Of a stretch of DNA of 43,190 bases, positions 1 to 9,018 are shown piece by piece (position 1 is the stretch's first letter; the number at the start of each line of letters is the position of its first letter). This stretch comes from DASXPG01 sp036493755 (lineage in GTDB: Bacteria; Gemmatimonadota; Gemmatimonadetes; Gemmatimonadales; JACORV01), in contig DASXPG010000017.1 of assembly GCA_036493755.1 (NCBI GenBank), forward strand, positions 1-43,190, given 5' to 3'. The notes beneath the pieces are model-generated. The model was not told the origin of the DNA and did no database searches. It was given only the letters and a program-made list of their open reading frames with translations. The position numbers were made by a program, and so were the translations under genes.

Positions 1-2535
1 ACTGCTGGCGATTCCCGATTCCCGACTCCCGATTCCCGGTCATTCAATGTCATTGGCAAGGCCCGGCGCCGCGTCGACGCGCGCGCCAAGGTCACCGGTC
101 AGACGCTCTTCGCCGACGACCTCGCCATGCCGCGCATGCTCTACGCCCGGCTGCTGCGATCTTCCCTGCCCCACGCGCGTATCGTGTCCATCGACACCTC
201 GCGCGCGGCGAGCGCCCCCGGCGTGAAGCTGGTCCTCACCGGCGCGGAGTTTCCGATCGCCTACGGCATCATGCCGGTGAGCCAGGACGAACACGCGTTG
301 TGCCGAGAGAAGGTGCGCCACGTCGGCGATCCCGTCGCGGCGGTAATTGCCGCGAGCGAATACGAGGCCGCCGAAGCGCTGCGGCTGATCGACGTCGTCT
401 ACGACGCGTTGCCCACGATCGACTCGCCGGAAACGGCGCTCAAGGATTCCACCCACCGGATCCACGATTACGGCGAGGGCGGCAACATCCACCGCCTCGC
501 GCATTTCGAGTTCGGTGACGTCGAAGACGCCTTCGCCCAGCCGGGCGTCAAGGTCTACGACGACTTCCTTTTCTTCCAGGGCAACACCCACCTGCCGCTG
601 GAACAGCACGCATCGGTCGCGGCGCTCGACAAGGACGGCCGGCTCACCCTCTGGTCGTCGACCCAGACGCCGCACTACGTGCACCGCGAGCTGGCGCGCG
701 CCCTGGCAATTCCCGCCCGCAAGATCCGGGTCATCGCGACGCCTAACGGTGGCGGGTTCGGCGGCAAGAGCGATCCCTTCAACCACGAGATCGTGGTCGC
801 GAAAGCGGCGTTGCTCACCGGACGGCCGGTGAAGATCACGCTCACGCGGGAAGAGGTCTTCTACTGCCACCGCGGACGGCATCCGGTCGAGATGCGGCTC
901 AGGACCGGCGTGAAGAAGGACGGCACCATCGTCGGCATGGATCTGGAGACGCTGCTCGACGGCGGCGCCTACGGCAGCTACGGACCGGCATCCACGCTCT
1001 ATACCGGCCAGCTCCAGACGGTGACCTATCACGTGCCCCGCTATCGCTTCCGCGGCTGCCGGACCTTCACCAACAAGCCGGCCTGTGGACCCAAGCGCGG
1101 CCATGGCACGCCGCAGCCCCGCTTCGCCCAGGAAGTGCAGCTCGACAAGATCGCCGTGGACCTGGGGCTGGATCCCGCCGAGCTGCGGCTGAAGCAGATC
1201 GCGCCGGCCAATTCGATCACCGCGAACTGGATGCGCATCGGCACCATCGGCCTGAAGGAATGCATCGACGCCGTCGTCGCCGGCTCGGGATGGAAGCGCC
1301 GCCGCGGACGCCTGGGCCACGGGCGCGGACTCGGTCTCGCCTGCTCGGCGTACCTGAGCGGCGCCGGGTTGCCGATCTACTGGAACGAGATGCCGCACAG
1401 CAGCGTGCAGCTCCAGCTCGACCGCTCGGGGCGCGTCACCGCCTTCTGCGGCGCGACCGAAATCGGCCAAGGCTCCGATGATGTGCTCGCGGCGATCGTC
1501 GCCGAGGTGCTTGGCATCGGCGCCGCCGACGTGCAGCTCGTCACCGGCGACACCGATCTCACGCCGGTGGACTTGGGCAGCTACAGCTCGCGCGTGACGT
1601 TGATGATGGGCAATGCCGCAATCCAGGCCGCTGAACGGGCGAAAGCGCAGTTGGCGGACGCCGTGGCCAACAAACTGCAGGTGCCGGCCGAGCGGCTGGT
1701 GTTCGCTGATCGGCGCGTCTTCGATAGCGCCGACCCGTTGAAGGAGGTCGACTTCGCGGAAGCGATCGTCCTGGCCGAAACGAAAAACGGGGCGATCGGG
1801 ACCACCGGCAGTTACACGCCGCCCAAGTCTCCGGGGCGCTATCGCGGCGCGGGAGTCGGGCCGAGCGCGACGTACAGCTACAGCGCCGCGGTGGTGGAAG
1901 TCGCCGTGGACCCGGAAACCGGTTGGATCACCGTGCCGAAGGTCTGGATCGGTCACGACATCGGCCGGGTGCTGAACCCGGTATTGGCGCGCGGCCAGGT
2001 CGAAGGCGGCGTGTACATGGGCCTGGGCGAAGCGCTGATGGAAGAGCAGATCTTCCGCCGCTTGCCGCACCAGTTATCCGGTGCGCTGGTCCACAAGATT
2101 CCCAGCATGCTGGAGTACAAGTCGCTCACCTCGCTCGAAATGCCCCAGGTCGAGACGTACTTCATCGAGGACGCGGATCCCAACGGACCATTCGGCGCCA
2201 AGGAAGTCGGCCAGGGTCCGCTGTTGCCGATCATGCCGGCGGTCGCCAACGCGGTCTTCGACGCGGTGGGCGTGCGGATCGACGAAGTGCCGATCACGCC
2301 CGAAGCGGTGATGAAGGCGATGGCGCAGAAGACGAAGGACGAGAAGCGGGAAGCGCGCGTGGGACCAACACGATTCCCCGCTGTGCCCTGGCCGGAGGCG
2401 CTGGTGGTGCGGCCGCCATGGGAAGGCGGGGATGGAAAGGCACTCAACCAGAAGAGCCGGACCAGCACCACCGCCTCGGAAGCCGGGAGTCCCGACGCAC
2501 GACTCACGGCGCACGACGCACGGTCCGCCACATGA
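1..2535 (+). CDS. Molybdopterin-binding (large) subunit of a xanthine dehydrogenase-family hydroxylase, 4-hydroxybenzoyl-CoA reductase alpha-like; 5' partial
   Basis: The frame is open from base 1. The conserved family start (VIGKARRRVDARAKVTG, ADDLAMPRMLYARLLRS) lies from about base 49, so the first ATG in frame (127) is too late. No ATG, GTG or TTG precedes the conserved part inside the window, so the true start is probably upstream. Visible signatures are the Moco-binding GGGFGGK segment (bases about 751-771), a NKPACGPKRGHGTPQPRF stretch and a C-terminal GPFGAKEVGQGP motif. This subunit holds the Mo cofactor and substrate pocket and works with an FAD subunit (the next gene) and a [2Fe-2S] subunit, presumably just upstream. 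The resemblance to HcrA is family-level; the real substrate is unknown. The last 20 or so residues are low-complexity and are encoded by a heptamer repeat. The stop overlaps the next start. Confidence 0.85.
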   Translation, partial: TAGDSRFPTPDSRSFNVIGKARRRVDARAKVTGQTLFADDLAMPRMLYARLLRSSLPHARIVSIDTSRAASAPGVKLVLTGAEFPIAYGIMPVSQDEHALCREKVRHVGDPVAAVIAASEYEAAEALRLIDVVYDALPTIDSPETALKDSTHRIHDYGEGGNIHRLAHFEFGDVEDAFAQPGVKVYDDFLFFQGNTHLPLEQHASVAALDKDGRLTLWSSTQTPHYVHRELARALAIPARKIRVIATPNGGGFGGKSDPFNHEIVVAKAALLTGRPVKITLTREEVFYCHRGRHPVEMRLRTGVKKDGTIVGMDLETLLDGGAYGSYGPASTLYTGQLQTVTYHVPRYRFRGCRTFTNKPACGPKRGHGTPQPRFAQEVQLDKIAVDLGLDPAELRLKQIAPANSITANWMRIGTIGLKECIDAVVAGSGWKRRRGRLGHGRGLGLACSAYLSGAGLPIYWNEMPHSSVQLQLDRSGRVTAFCGATEIGQGSDDVLAAIVAEVLGIGAADVQLVTGDTDLTPVDLGSYSSRVTLMMGNAAIQAAERAKAQLADAVANKLQVPAERLVFADRRVFDSADPLKEVDFAEAIVLAETKNGAIGTTGSYTPPKSPGRYRGAGVGPSATYSYSAAVVEVAVDPETGWITVPKVWIGHDIGRVLNPVLARGQVEGGVYMGLGEALMEEQIFRRLPHQLSGALVHKIPSMLEYKSLTSLEMPQVETYFIEDADPNGPFGAKEVGQGPLLPIMPAVANAVFDAVGVRIDEVPITPEAVMKAMAQKTKDEKREARVGPTRFPAVPWPEALVVRPPWEGGDGKALNQKSRTSTTASEAGSPDARLTAHDARSAT
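10..37. repeat. Heptamer tandem repeat, consensus GATTCCC (4 units)
   Basis: Units start at 10, 17, 24 and 31; the third is GACTCCC. The repeat lies just upstream of the conserved N-terminus of the large hydroxylase subunit and is open in its frame. Confidence 0.85.
2494..2521. repeat. Heptamer tandem repeat, consensus GACGCAC (4 units)
   Basis: Units start at 2494, 2501, 2508 and 2515 (GACGCAC, GACTCAC, GGCGCAC, GACGCAC). It encodes the very C-terminus of the large hydroxylase subunit and ends about 11 bases before the next start codon. Confidence 0.8.
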
Positions 2536-3602
2536 TGCGCGCTCCGCGGTTCCGCTATCACGCGGCGCGCAGCGTCCAGGATGCCGTGTCGGTCCTGGTG
2601 ATCGAGGAGCGGGCGATGCTCATCGCGGGCGGCACCGATCTGGTCCCCAACATGAAGCGGCGGCACCAGACGCCGGAGATCGTCGTCGACATCCACCGGA
2701 TCGACAAGCTGCGCCGCGTCTCGCATACCGACGGGCTCACCGTCGGGGCCTGCACCACGCTGACCGACATCGCCGAAAACCGGCGGATCCAGAGGGGGTA
2801 CGCGGCCCTGGCGATGGCGGCCGGCTCGGTGGCGACGGTCCACCTGCGCAACATGGGGACGCTGGGCGGCAATCTCTGCCTCGACACCCGCTGCAACTAC
2901 TACAACCAGAACTACGAGTGGCGGCAGGCCATCAACTTCTGCATGAAGGCCCCGGCCGCGACCGACGGCCATGCCTGCGCCACCCCCGACGGCAGCAGCA
3001 TCTGCTGGGTGGCGACGAGCAGCCCGCGCTGCTGGGCGGTCTCGAGTACCGACACCGCGCCGGCGCTGATATCGTTAGGCGCCGAAGTGATCCTCGCGGG
3101 CCTCGACGGCGAGCGGCGCATCCCCGTCGAGCAGCTCTATCAGAACGACGGGATGAATTTCCTCACCCGGCGCCGCGACGAAGTGGTGACCGGAATCCAC
3201 ATCGCCCCGCACCCGACCCAGGGCTCGCCGGCGGTCAATACCGTGCGCTCGACCTACCGGAAGCTGCGCCGGCGCGGCTCCTTCGACTTCCCGGTGCTCG
3301 GCGTCGCCGCCGCGCTACGATTCTCCAACGTCGGCTCCGGACGCGGGCCGCTCCCCGCGGGCTCGGTGGTCGAGACGGCGCGCGTCGTGCTCGGTGCGGT
3401 CGCGAGTCATCCGGTGCTGGTGCCGGAAACGGAGCTGCTGGTCGGCAAGTCGCTCAGCGACGACGTCATTCACGAATTCGCGGAGGCGGTCACGCGCCAC
3501 GCGCGACCAATGGACAACACCGATTTCGAGCTGGGCTGGCGGAAGAAAGTCGTGAAGCGTTACGTCGCCGATGCGCTCACCGATCTGCGCGAAGGACGCT
3601 AA
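2532..3602 (+). CDS. FAD-binding (medium) subunit of the molybdenum hydroxylase, 4-hydroxybenzoyl-CoA reductase beta-like
   Basis: 356 residues starting MMRAPRFRYH. ATG at 2532 overlaps the TGA of the large subunit (2533-2535), so translation is coupled; the second ATG at 2535 is equally possible. FAD/pyrophosphate-binding motifs are visible: IAGGTDLVPNMK (about residues 31-42) and NMGTLGGNLCLDTR (about 107-120). After the second motif comes an insertion with Cys 121, 137, 149, 158 and 167. Ordinary xanthine-oxidase FAD subunits lack it, but 4-hydroxybenzoyl-CoA reductase beta subunits have it and use four cysteines to bind an extra [4Fe-4S] cluster. This supports a reductase running on low-potential electrons rather than a plain oxidase. 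The substrate cannot be read from sequence. Confidence 0.85.
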   Translation: MMRAPRFRYHAARSVQDAVSVLVIEERAMLIAGGTDLVPNMKRRHQTPEIVVDIHRIDKLRRVSHTDGLTVGACTTLTDIAENRRIQRGYAALAMAAGSVATVHLRNMGTLGGNLCLDTRCNYYNQNYEWRQAINFCMKAPAATDGHACATPDGSSICWVATSSPRCWAVSSTDTAPALISLGAEVILAGLDGERRIPVEQLYQNDGMNFLTRRRDEVVTGIHIAPHPTQGSPAVNTVRSTYRKLRRRGSFDFPVLGVAAALRFSNVGSGRGPLPAGSVVETARVVLGAVASHPVLVPETELLVGKSLSDDVIHEFAEAVTRHARPMDNTDFELGWRKKVVKRYVADALTDLREGR

Positions 3603-3724
3603 CTGTCGCCTCAACGCCACAGGATGGCCAATCGAGGTCAATCCGGGCCCCGGATCGCTCCCCGGATGGGCAGCGCAACCGTCGCGACACTAAGGACTTG
3701 AGTAAGGGCTGAGGTTGCGCCATC

Positions 3725-3754
3725 TTGAGGCCCGCGGTTTGCAACACATACTTT
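3725..3754 (+). promoter_or_regulatory. Possible sigma70-type promoter before the DUF4388 gene
   Basis: TTGAGG at 3725-3730 and TACTTT at 3749-3754 are separated by 18 bases in the 220-base gap between the hydroxylase genes and the DUF4388 gene. The matches are partial. Nothing else convincing is visible in that gap. Confidence 0.3.
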
Positions 3755-3822
3755 GATTGATCCGCGCGACACGCTGGGAGTGTCGTGCACGTCACACTCT
3801 AGCGGCGAGGTCGTTCCCTCCT

Positions 3823-6522
3823 TTGCCGATTAACGGAAGCATCGAGGAAGCAGGATTACCGGACGTCCTCCAATTGCTTTCAATGGGGGGAAAAACCGGC
3901 TGCCTATCGGTCTCGGATGGCGAGATCCACGGGGAGATTTTCCTCGATGGCGGCAAGATTTCCTACGCCGAAGTCGCCACCCATCGCGATCACTTCGCCG
4001 AGAAGCTGGTCCGCAAAGGGCGCATTACGAGAAGCCAGCTCGACGAGGCCATCTCGCTGCGCCAATCCGGGAGCGATCGTCCGCTGGGCCATATCCTCGT
4101 CGACTCGGGCCACGTCGAGCGCGACGAAGTGGAGCGGATGCTCCGCATCCAGGCCGAAGAAGCCGTGTACCTGCTCTTCGGCTGGAAGCAGGGCCAGTTC
4201 ACTTTCGTCACCAGCCGCCGCCCGCCCTACCACGCCTTCGCGATCTCGCTCGACGCCGAGAACCTGCTGCTGGAGGGTGCCCGGCGCGTCGACGAGTGGG
4301 ATCTCATCCGCCGGAAGATTCCTTCGTTCGACCTGGTCTATCGCCGCAGCGGCAGCAGCCTCGGTCTCGCCGCCGCCGAGCTGACGGAAAACCAGGAGAA
4401 GGTTCTTCCGCTGCTCGACGGCACGCGCGACGTCGCCAGCGTCGTGGACGTGACGGGTATGAGCGAGTACGACGTCGGCAAGGCGCTCTACGGGCTCGTC
4501 ATGGCCGGCTTCGTGCAGCTGCTCGAACGCCGCTCCCGCGTCCGTCACCTCGAGTATCGCGAGGTGCTCGCGTACCTGGTGAAGGAGGCCGAGTTCGCCG
4601 ATCCCGACCGGCGCAAGGACGCGGCGCGGCACATCGCCGACTGCCCCTCCTGCGCCAAGCGGCTGCGCAACATCCACGTCCGCCGCACCGAGGGATCGGG
4701 CATTCTGGAGCTGCCGATCGAGGTCGTCGCGGAAAGCGAAGAAGCGTTCGCCGATCTCATGGAGCCGATGGCGCAAGCGGTGGGCGGCGAGACGGCGGGC
4801 TACGTCGCCGGCCGGATCCAGGATCGCCGGATGGTGCAGGACCGCCGAGCCGAGGACCGGCGCCGCGGCCTGGATCGCCGGCGCACCACCGATCCGGCGT
4901 GGCTCACGGACAACGTCGATCGCCGGGTCTCGTCGCGCCGGACCACGGAGCGCCGCTCCCAGCCGGGCCGCTATCGCCGCAGCGACGACTACTCGCGCGG
5001 CAGCACGATGGGCATGGTCACGCAGGGAATCATCGTGACCGGTGGTCCCGGCCGTGGCGGAGCGGCGCTTGCCGCGCGCGGCGGCGCGATGCCGGCGATG
5101 CCGATGCCCAACACGCGTCGAGTGACCGAGGTCAGGCAGACCACGCCGCACCGCCGGCCTGCGCCCGCGCCCGCGCCCGCCGAAACGCAGTCGGAAGAAT
5201 CAACGCAGGAAACGCCGGCCGCGAAGGCTCCCGCCGCGGCTAACCCGCCCGCGGCGCCAACCATCACGCCACCGGCCATGACGCCGCCCGCTGCCGCGGC
5301 TCCGAGCGCGCCGCAGCCCGAAGCCGCGCCAGAGACCGAAGCAGCGCCGCCACCCACGGCGTCGGCTCCGCCGGCGAAGGCCCCGGTCACGCCGATCCCG
5401 ATCACGCCCGCACGCCGCAAGTCGGATCCCGGCCGGGCGCGTGAATCGAGCCAGGACATCGTCTGGCTCACCTCGCCCGAAGAGACCACCGAAATGATCC
5501 GGCGCGAGAGCAAGGCGCGCGACCGGAAATCGTCAGGCGGCTACACGCCCGCGCGGATCAGCCGGACCACGCCCGCCGGCAAGCCGGAGCCCGCCAGGCG
5601 GGCCTCGCCCTCGCTGCCGCTGGCGCCGCTCGTCCTGCCTCCGGTGCCGCTCACCATTCCGATGCCCCGGCCGTCGCGATCGACGCCCCGGCTGACCAAC
5701 CACGCCGCCAAGCGCCGCGCCTGGCGCAACCGCGCGCTGCTGATGAGCGGCCTCGCCGGCATGGCGCTCGCGGCGAGCTACGGCGCGATCCAGCTGCGCG
5801 GCGGCACCGTGAAGAGCGGCACGTCCGCAGCGTCGTTCGTCACCGCGGCGCCGGCGTCGACGCCGCCGGTCTCGCCGCATCCGGCCCTGCCGACGACACC
5901 CGAGCTGATCGCTCCCACACCGGCGCCGGAGACCACCGCGGCCGCCGCATCGCATGTACCCGAGCCGGTCAGCGTGGCCAGAAACCCGTCGGCGGTATCG
6001 CATACCGACGTCAATGTCGCCTCGACCGACGCGCGGGCCGCCGCGGCCGCCGCCGCGAAGATCCGGCGCGATTCGCTCGCCGCCGCACGCCGTGATTCGG
6101 TCGCCGCCGCCGCCCGCGACCGTGTCGCCGTCGCGGTGGCGCCGCTGAGCGCCGACACCGAGCTGGCGGCCGGCGGCTGGACGGCCATGAACAAGACCGA
6201 GGCCGCGGCCACCATCGGCGGCACGCTGGCGCAGATCCAGGGCTTGAGGATCGAGAGCGTCACGACGTCATCGGTGGGAGGGCGGCCGCGGGTGCGGGTG
6301 GCCCAGATCGCCCGCTCGGGGCAGCGGATCGTGTTGATGGAGATGTCGTCGGGTGCGCCGGCCGGCGCCCATCCGTATCACCCCGCCGACGTCAACGTCT
6401 CACCGGCGGAAGGCCTGTCGATCGGGACCGCGACCCTCGGCACCGCGTTCATCACCGCAAAGTCCATGATGGCGGCCGACGACCTGCGGCCCCTGCTCCA
6501 GAAGCTCGGCGAGGTTCGTTAG
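3823..6522 (+). CDS. DUF4388 (PatA-N-like) multidomain protein with zinc-finger-like motif, Pro/Ala-rich linker and one membrane segment
   Basis: The first 100 or so residues (INGSIEEAGLPDVLQLLSMG..KTGCLSV..GEIFLDGGKISYAE) match the DUF4388 fold found at the N-terminus of PatA-like regulators. A helical, winged-helix-like region follows. Near bases 4620-4670 an H-x3-C-x2-C pattern (HIADCPSCAKRL) resembles anti-sigma zinc fingers. Next come an Arg-rich charged stretch, more than 200 residues rich in Pro and Ala, a single hydrophobic helix (bases about 5735-5795), a second Ala-rich linker and a C-terminal domain of about 120 residues that I do not recognise. TTG at 3823 is chosen because it directly precedes the conserved domain; an earlier TTG at 3757 is possible and no strong ribosome binding site decides. 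It probably links a cytoplasmic sensor to an extracytoplasmic domain. Confidence 0.75.
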   Translation: MPINGSIEEAGLPDVLQLLSMGGKTGCLSVSDGEIHGEIFLDGGKISYAEVATHRDHFAEKLVRKGRITRSQLDEAISLRQSGSDRPLGHILVDSGHVERDEVERMLRIQAEEAVYLLFGWKQGQFTFVTSRRPPYHAFAISLDAENLLLEGARRVDEWDLIRRKIPSFDLVYRRSGSSLGLAAAELTENQEKVLPLLDGTRDVASVVDVTGMSEYDVGKALYGLVMAGFVQLLERRSRVRHLEYREVLAYLVKEAEFADPDRRKDAARHIADCPSCAKRLRNIHVRRTEGSGILELPIEVVAESEEAFADLMEPMAQAVGGETAGYVAGRIQDRRMVQDRRAEDRRRGLDRRRTTDPAWLTDNVDRRVSSRRTTERRSQPGRYRRSDDYSRGSTMGMVTQGIIVTGGPGRGGAALAARGGAMPAMPMPNTRRVTEVRQTTPHRRPAPAPAPAETQSEESTQETPAAKAPAAANPPAAPTITPPAMTPPAAAAPSAPQPEAAPETEAAPPPTASAPPAKAPVTPIPITPARRKSDPGRARESSQDIVWLTSPEETTEMIRRESKARDRKSSGGYTPARISRTTPAGKPEPARRASPSLPLAPLVLPPVPLTIPMPRPSRSTPRLTNHAAKRRAWRNRALLMSGLAGMALAASYGAIQLRGGTVKSGTSAASFVTAAPASTPPVSPHPALPTTPELIAPTPAPETTAAAASHVPEPVSVARNPSAVSHTDVNVASTDARAAAAAAAKIRRDSLAAARRDSVAAAARDRVAVAVAPLSADTELAAGGWTAMNKTEAAATIGGTLAQIQGLRIESVTTSSVGGRPRVRVAQIARSGQRIVLMEMSSGAPAGAHPYHPADVNVSPAEGLSIGTATLGTAFITAKSMMAADDLRPLLQKLGEVR

Positions 6523-6525
6523 GCG

Positions 6526-7467
6526 CTACTCGTCGGAGCCGCCGCCGGACTGTATCTGTCCCTGCTTCACCTTCGCCGCGTCGAACTTCTTCGCCGCCGC
6601 CAGCATCGTCGCCATCGTCTCGTCGAAATCCGCCGGCCCCTTCTTCCAGCGCAGCGGATTGATCCGCGCGATTACGAAGGGCCGCAGGTAGGGACTCTGG
6701 AAGCCGCGCTCCTTCAGCGCGTCCACGACCTTCCCCACCGCCTCATCCAGCGCGAGGATCACCTTCGCGCGGGCCCGCCGCTCCACCAGCGCCTTGCTCA
6801 CCGGCAGGTCGTACCAGGCCTCGAGCCGCTTCAGTACCGAGTGATAGGTCGCGCCGGCAAGGCGCGGATTCTTGTCGTACGCCAGACCGAGGGTGATGAG
6901 CGATGGCTCCTCGAACTCGATCTCGTATTCCGGCTCCAGGCGGTCGTCGAGCTTGGCCAGCGCCTCGGCGAGCCGGGTGACTTCGAGGGCGCGCTCCTTG
7001 AGGCCGTGCGCCTTCTCGGTGTTGAGCAGCAGGATCCGGTGGGCGACGGCGGGATCGGGGACGACCAGCGCGATGATGGTGCGGGCGCCCAGGCGGCGCA
7101 TCGCCGCCAGGCGGTGGTGCCCGTTGGGCGTCCAGTAGGCGCCCTTCTGCCGCACCACGATGATCGGGTCGAGGAACCGGCCGAGCTGCTCGATGGCGTA
7201 CTGCAGCCGCTTGACGTGCGCGGGAGAGAGATCGCGCTGGTAGGGCGTGGGGTCGACCTTGTCGACCGGCAGCCCCGCGACCACCAGCCAGTCACCGGCC
7301 AGCGGCTCGCGGTACATGCCTAACGAGACTCCGCCATCCTTCGCCACCTCGGCGGCGAGCTGTTCGATCTCCGCCGGCGGCGGGCTCTCGGCCAGCTCGG
7401 CCGGAGTCAGGCCGCGACTGGAGGCTTTTTTCCTGGTACGGGGGGCTTTTTTCTTGCGCGCGGCCAT
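6526..7467 (-). CDS. ParB-like nuclease-domain protein (orphan)
   Basis: 313 residues. ATG at 7467 follows AGAGGA at good spacing; the frame is open further upstream but the sequence there is not protein-like. The N-terminus is a Lys/Arg-rich tail. The ParB/sulfiredoxin-type domain follows, with VDKVDPTPYQRDLSPAHVK and the motif PNGHHRLAAMRRLGA, where chromosomal ParB proteins have G-E-R-R-x-R-A. No ParA, and no ParB helix-turn-helix with CTPase pattern, is evident. This is therefore a member of the wider ParB-N superfamily and probably not the segregation protein. It converges with the preceding gene, with three bases between the stops. The ending is Gly/Ser rich. Role unknown. Confidence 0.75.
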   Translation of the reverse strand: MAARKKKAPRTRKKASSRGLTPAELAESPPPAEIEQLAAEVAKDGGVSLGMYREPLAGDWLVVAGLPVDKVDPTPYQRDLSPAHVKRLQYAIEQLGRFLDPIIVVRQKGAYWTPNGHHRLAAMRRLGARTIIALVVPDPAVAHRILLLNTEKAHGLKERALEVTRLAEALAKLDDRLEPEYEIEFEEPSLITLGLAYDKNPRLAGATYHSVLKRLEAWYDLPVSKALVERRARAKVILALDEAVGKVVDALKERGFQSPYLRPFVIARINPLRWKKGPADFDETMATMLAAAKKFDAAKVKQGQIQSGGGSDE

Positions 7468-7519
7468 GGATCCTCTGCGGTGGGTCTGAGATAATTCGAG
7501 TCGCGTCCCTGGAGGCGGC

Positions 7520-8992
7520 TCAGTGGGGCCTTCTCCAGGGACAGGCGGACGTGATCCGGGCAACGCTCGGCTCGTTTTGCCACGGCACGAGGGCCGGAAA
7601 GCGGACGGCGTAACAACGAAGATCGTGGCTTGGTATCCGGCGCAGGGCGTCCAGCGTCGCCGCCGTATCATTGAGCGCCGCGGTGGCCAGCGCCACGGGC
7701 CACGTCTGGAACCCGTTCTCGCCTGCCAGTGCCCGTACCTCCTGTCGAGCCTGCGCGGTATCACCGGTCTTCGCCAGTACCAGTGCCTGGAAGGCGCGCA
7801 TCTCCAGCAGCAGCCCGCCGCTTCCCAACGTGATACCGCGCGCGATATCGGCTCGCGCGCCGGCGCTGTCATTCAATTCCAGATCGGCCGCCGCCCGTAC
7901 CTCATACGCCCTAGCGATGCCTGGCTCCAGGGCGATGGCACTATCGACGCTGCGGCGCGCCTCGCCGGCCCGTCCCGTCACCAGCTGGAGGATGGAGAGC
8001 TCGAGCAGCGACACCGCCCGGGCGGGATCGATCGCAAGGGCGCGCCGGTATTCGGCCTCAGCCAATGAATCTTCGGCAAGCACGAACAGCACCTGCGCGA
8101 GCTGATGATGAGCCTCGGGGCTGTTGGGCTCGATCGCCACCGCGCGTGCCAGCAGTCGCCGCGCCTCGATCATGCTGCCGCCCCCAAGACCTCCGAAGGC
8201 CTCCCCCGCCTGGAGGAAGCCCGCCGCCAGCCAGGGGTCGGAAAGCTCCGGCGCCTCGCGGATCGCCCGCGCCGAGAGACTGGCGGCGCGAGCGAGGATG
8301 GTATCCGTGCTCAACGTGCCGATGCCATAGAACACACCGAGACTGTAGGCGTAGGCGATCCGCGCGAGGGCCGGCTTGAAGGTGGAATCGCGGGCCAGCG
8401 CCGCTGCATAGGCATCCGTCGCCGCGGCCAACGACGACGCGCTGCGCTGGGCGAGAAAGAAATTGCCGCGCAGAAACTGTTGATAGGCTATCGGGTCGGC
8501 AGTTGGACGCGCTGAGAGATTGGCGGCCTCGGCCGGAAGCAGGCGCCCCGCTACACCGGTCGCAACACCGCGCGCGATCGCGTCGATGACGTCGAGCACG
8601 TCGCTATTGGTCTGGTCGTAGCGCTCGCTCCAGATGTCCACGCCGCGATCGGCGCGGGTCAGCGCAACACGAACCACGACCCGGCTCCCCGCGCGCTGGA
8701 CACTGCCGTTGACCAGGTAGCGCACATCCAGTATGCGCCCCACCGCGGCGGGGGCCGTCTGGTGCGCGGCGCGCACCCGCTGCGACTCGTAGCGCGACTT
8801 TACCTCGAGGCGCTGGAGCTGCTGGAGCCGGAGGATGACCTCCTCGGTCAGCCCGTCGGCGAGATAGGCGTCGGCGCTATCGTGCGTGGCATTGTCGAAG
8901 TAGAGCACCGCGATGCTGTTCGGCGAAGCGGGCCGTGAGACTCGGCCCGCCGCTGCGCATGGCGGTGGCGAGCCATCGGGGCATTGGAACAC
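7520..8992 (-). CDS. TolB/FlgO-like N-domain protein with tetratricopeptide repeats
   Basis: The N-terminal part (SIAVLYFDNATHDSADAYLADGLTEE, then RYLVNGSV and WSERYDQ) is the domain usually found in TPR proteins attached to bacterial adenylate cyclases or kinases. At least five TPR-like units follow from about residue 160 to the end. Here the domain stands without a catalytic or DNA-binding part. GTG at 8992 is the only standard start. Upstream in frame, without a standard start, lies a hydrophobic stretch (IILAALALAAVFQC) that looks like a secretion signal beginning where the CocE gene ends. A start at ATA 9022 or ATT 9019 would add it. It is the last gene of the exporter operon. Role: probably protein-protein interaction. 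Confidence 0.75.
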   Translation of the reverse strand: MFQCPDGSPPPCAAAGRVSRPASPNSIAVLYFDNATHDSADAYLADGLTEEVILRLQQLQRLEVKSRYESQRVRAAHQTAPAAVGRILDVRYLVNGSVQRAGSRVVVRVALTRADRGVDIWSERYDQTNSDVLDVIDAIARGVATGVAGRLLPAEAANLSARPTADPIAYQQFLRGNFFLAQRSASSLAAATDAYAAALARDSTFKPALARIAYAYSLGVFYGIGTLSTDTILARAASLSARAIREAPELSDPWLAAGFLQAGEAFGGLGGGSMIEARRLLARAVAIEPNSPEAHHQLAQVLFVLAEDSLAEAEYRRALAIDPARAVSLLELSILQLVTGRAGEARRSVDSAIALEPGIARAYEVRAAADLELNDSAGARADIARGITLGSGGLLLEMRAFQALVLAKTGDTAQARQEVRALAGENGFQTWPVALATAALNDTAATLDALRRIPSHDLRCYAVRFPALVPWQNEPSVARITSACPWRRPH

Positions 8993-9018
8993 CGCCGCCA
9001 GCGCCAGAGCCGCGAGAA

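Noticed and set aside
40..2070. 676-residue open frame on the minus strand opposite the molybdenum hydroxylase gene
   Set aside because: Arg/Ala/Gly/His-rich shadow of a high-GC gene; the plus-strand frame has clear conserved motifs throughout.
1923..2531. N-terminal extension of the FAD subunit from 1923
   Set aside because: That part is an out-of-frame shadow of the large subunit gene; family homology begins at 2532.
127..2535. Start of the hydroxylase large subunit at ATG 127
   Set aside because: Conserved N-terminal family residues are encoded at about 49-126 in the same open frame.
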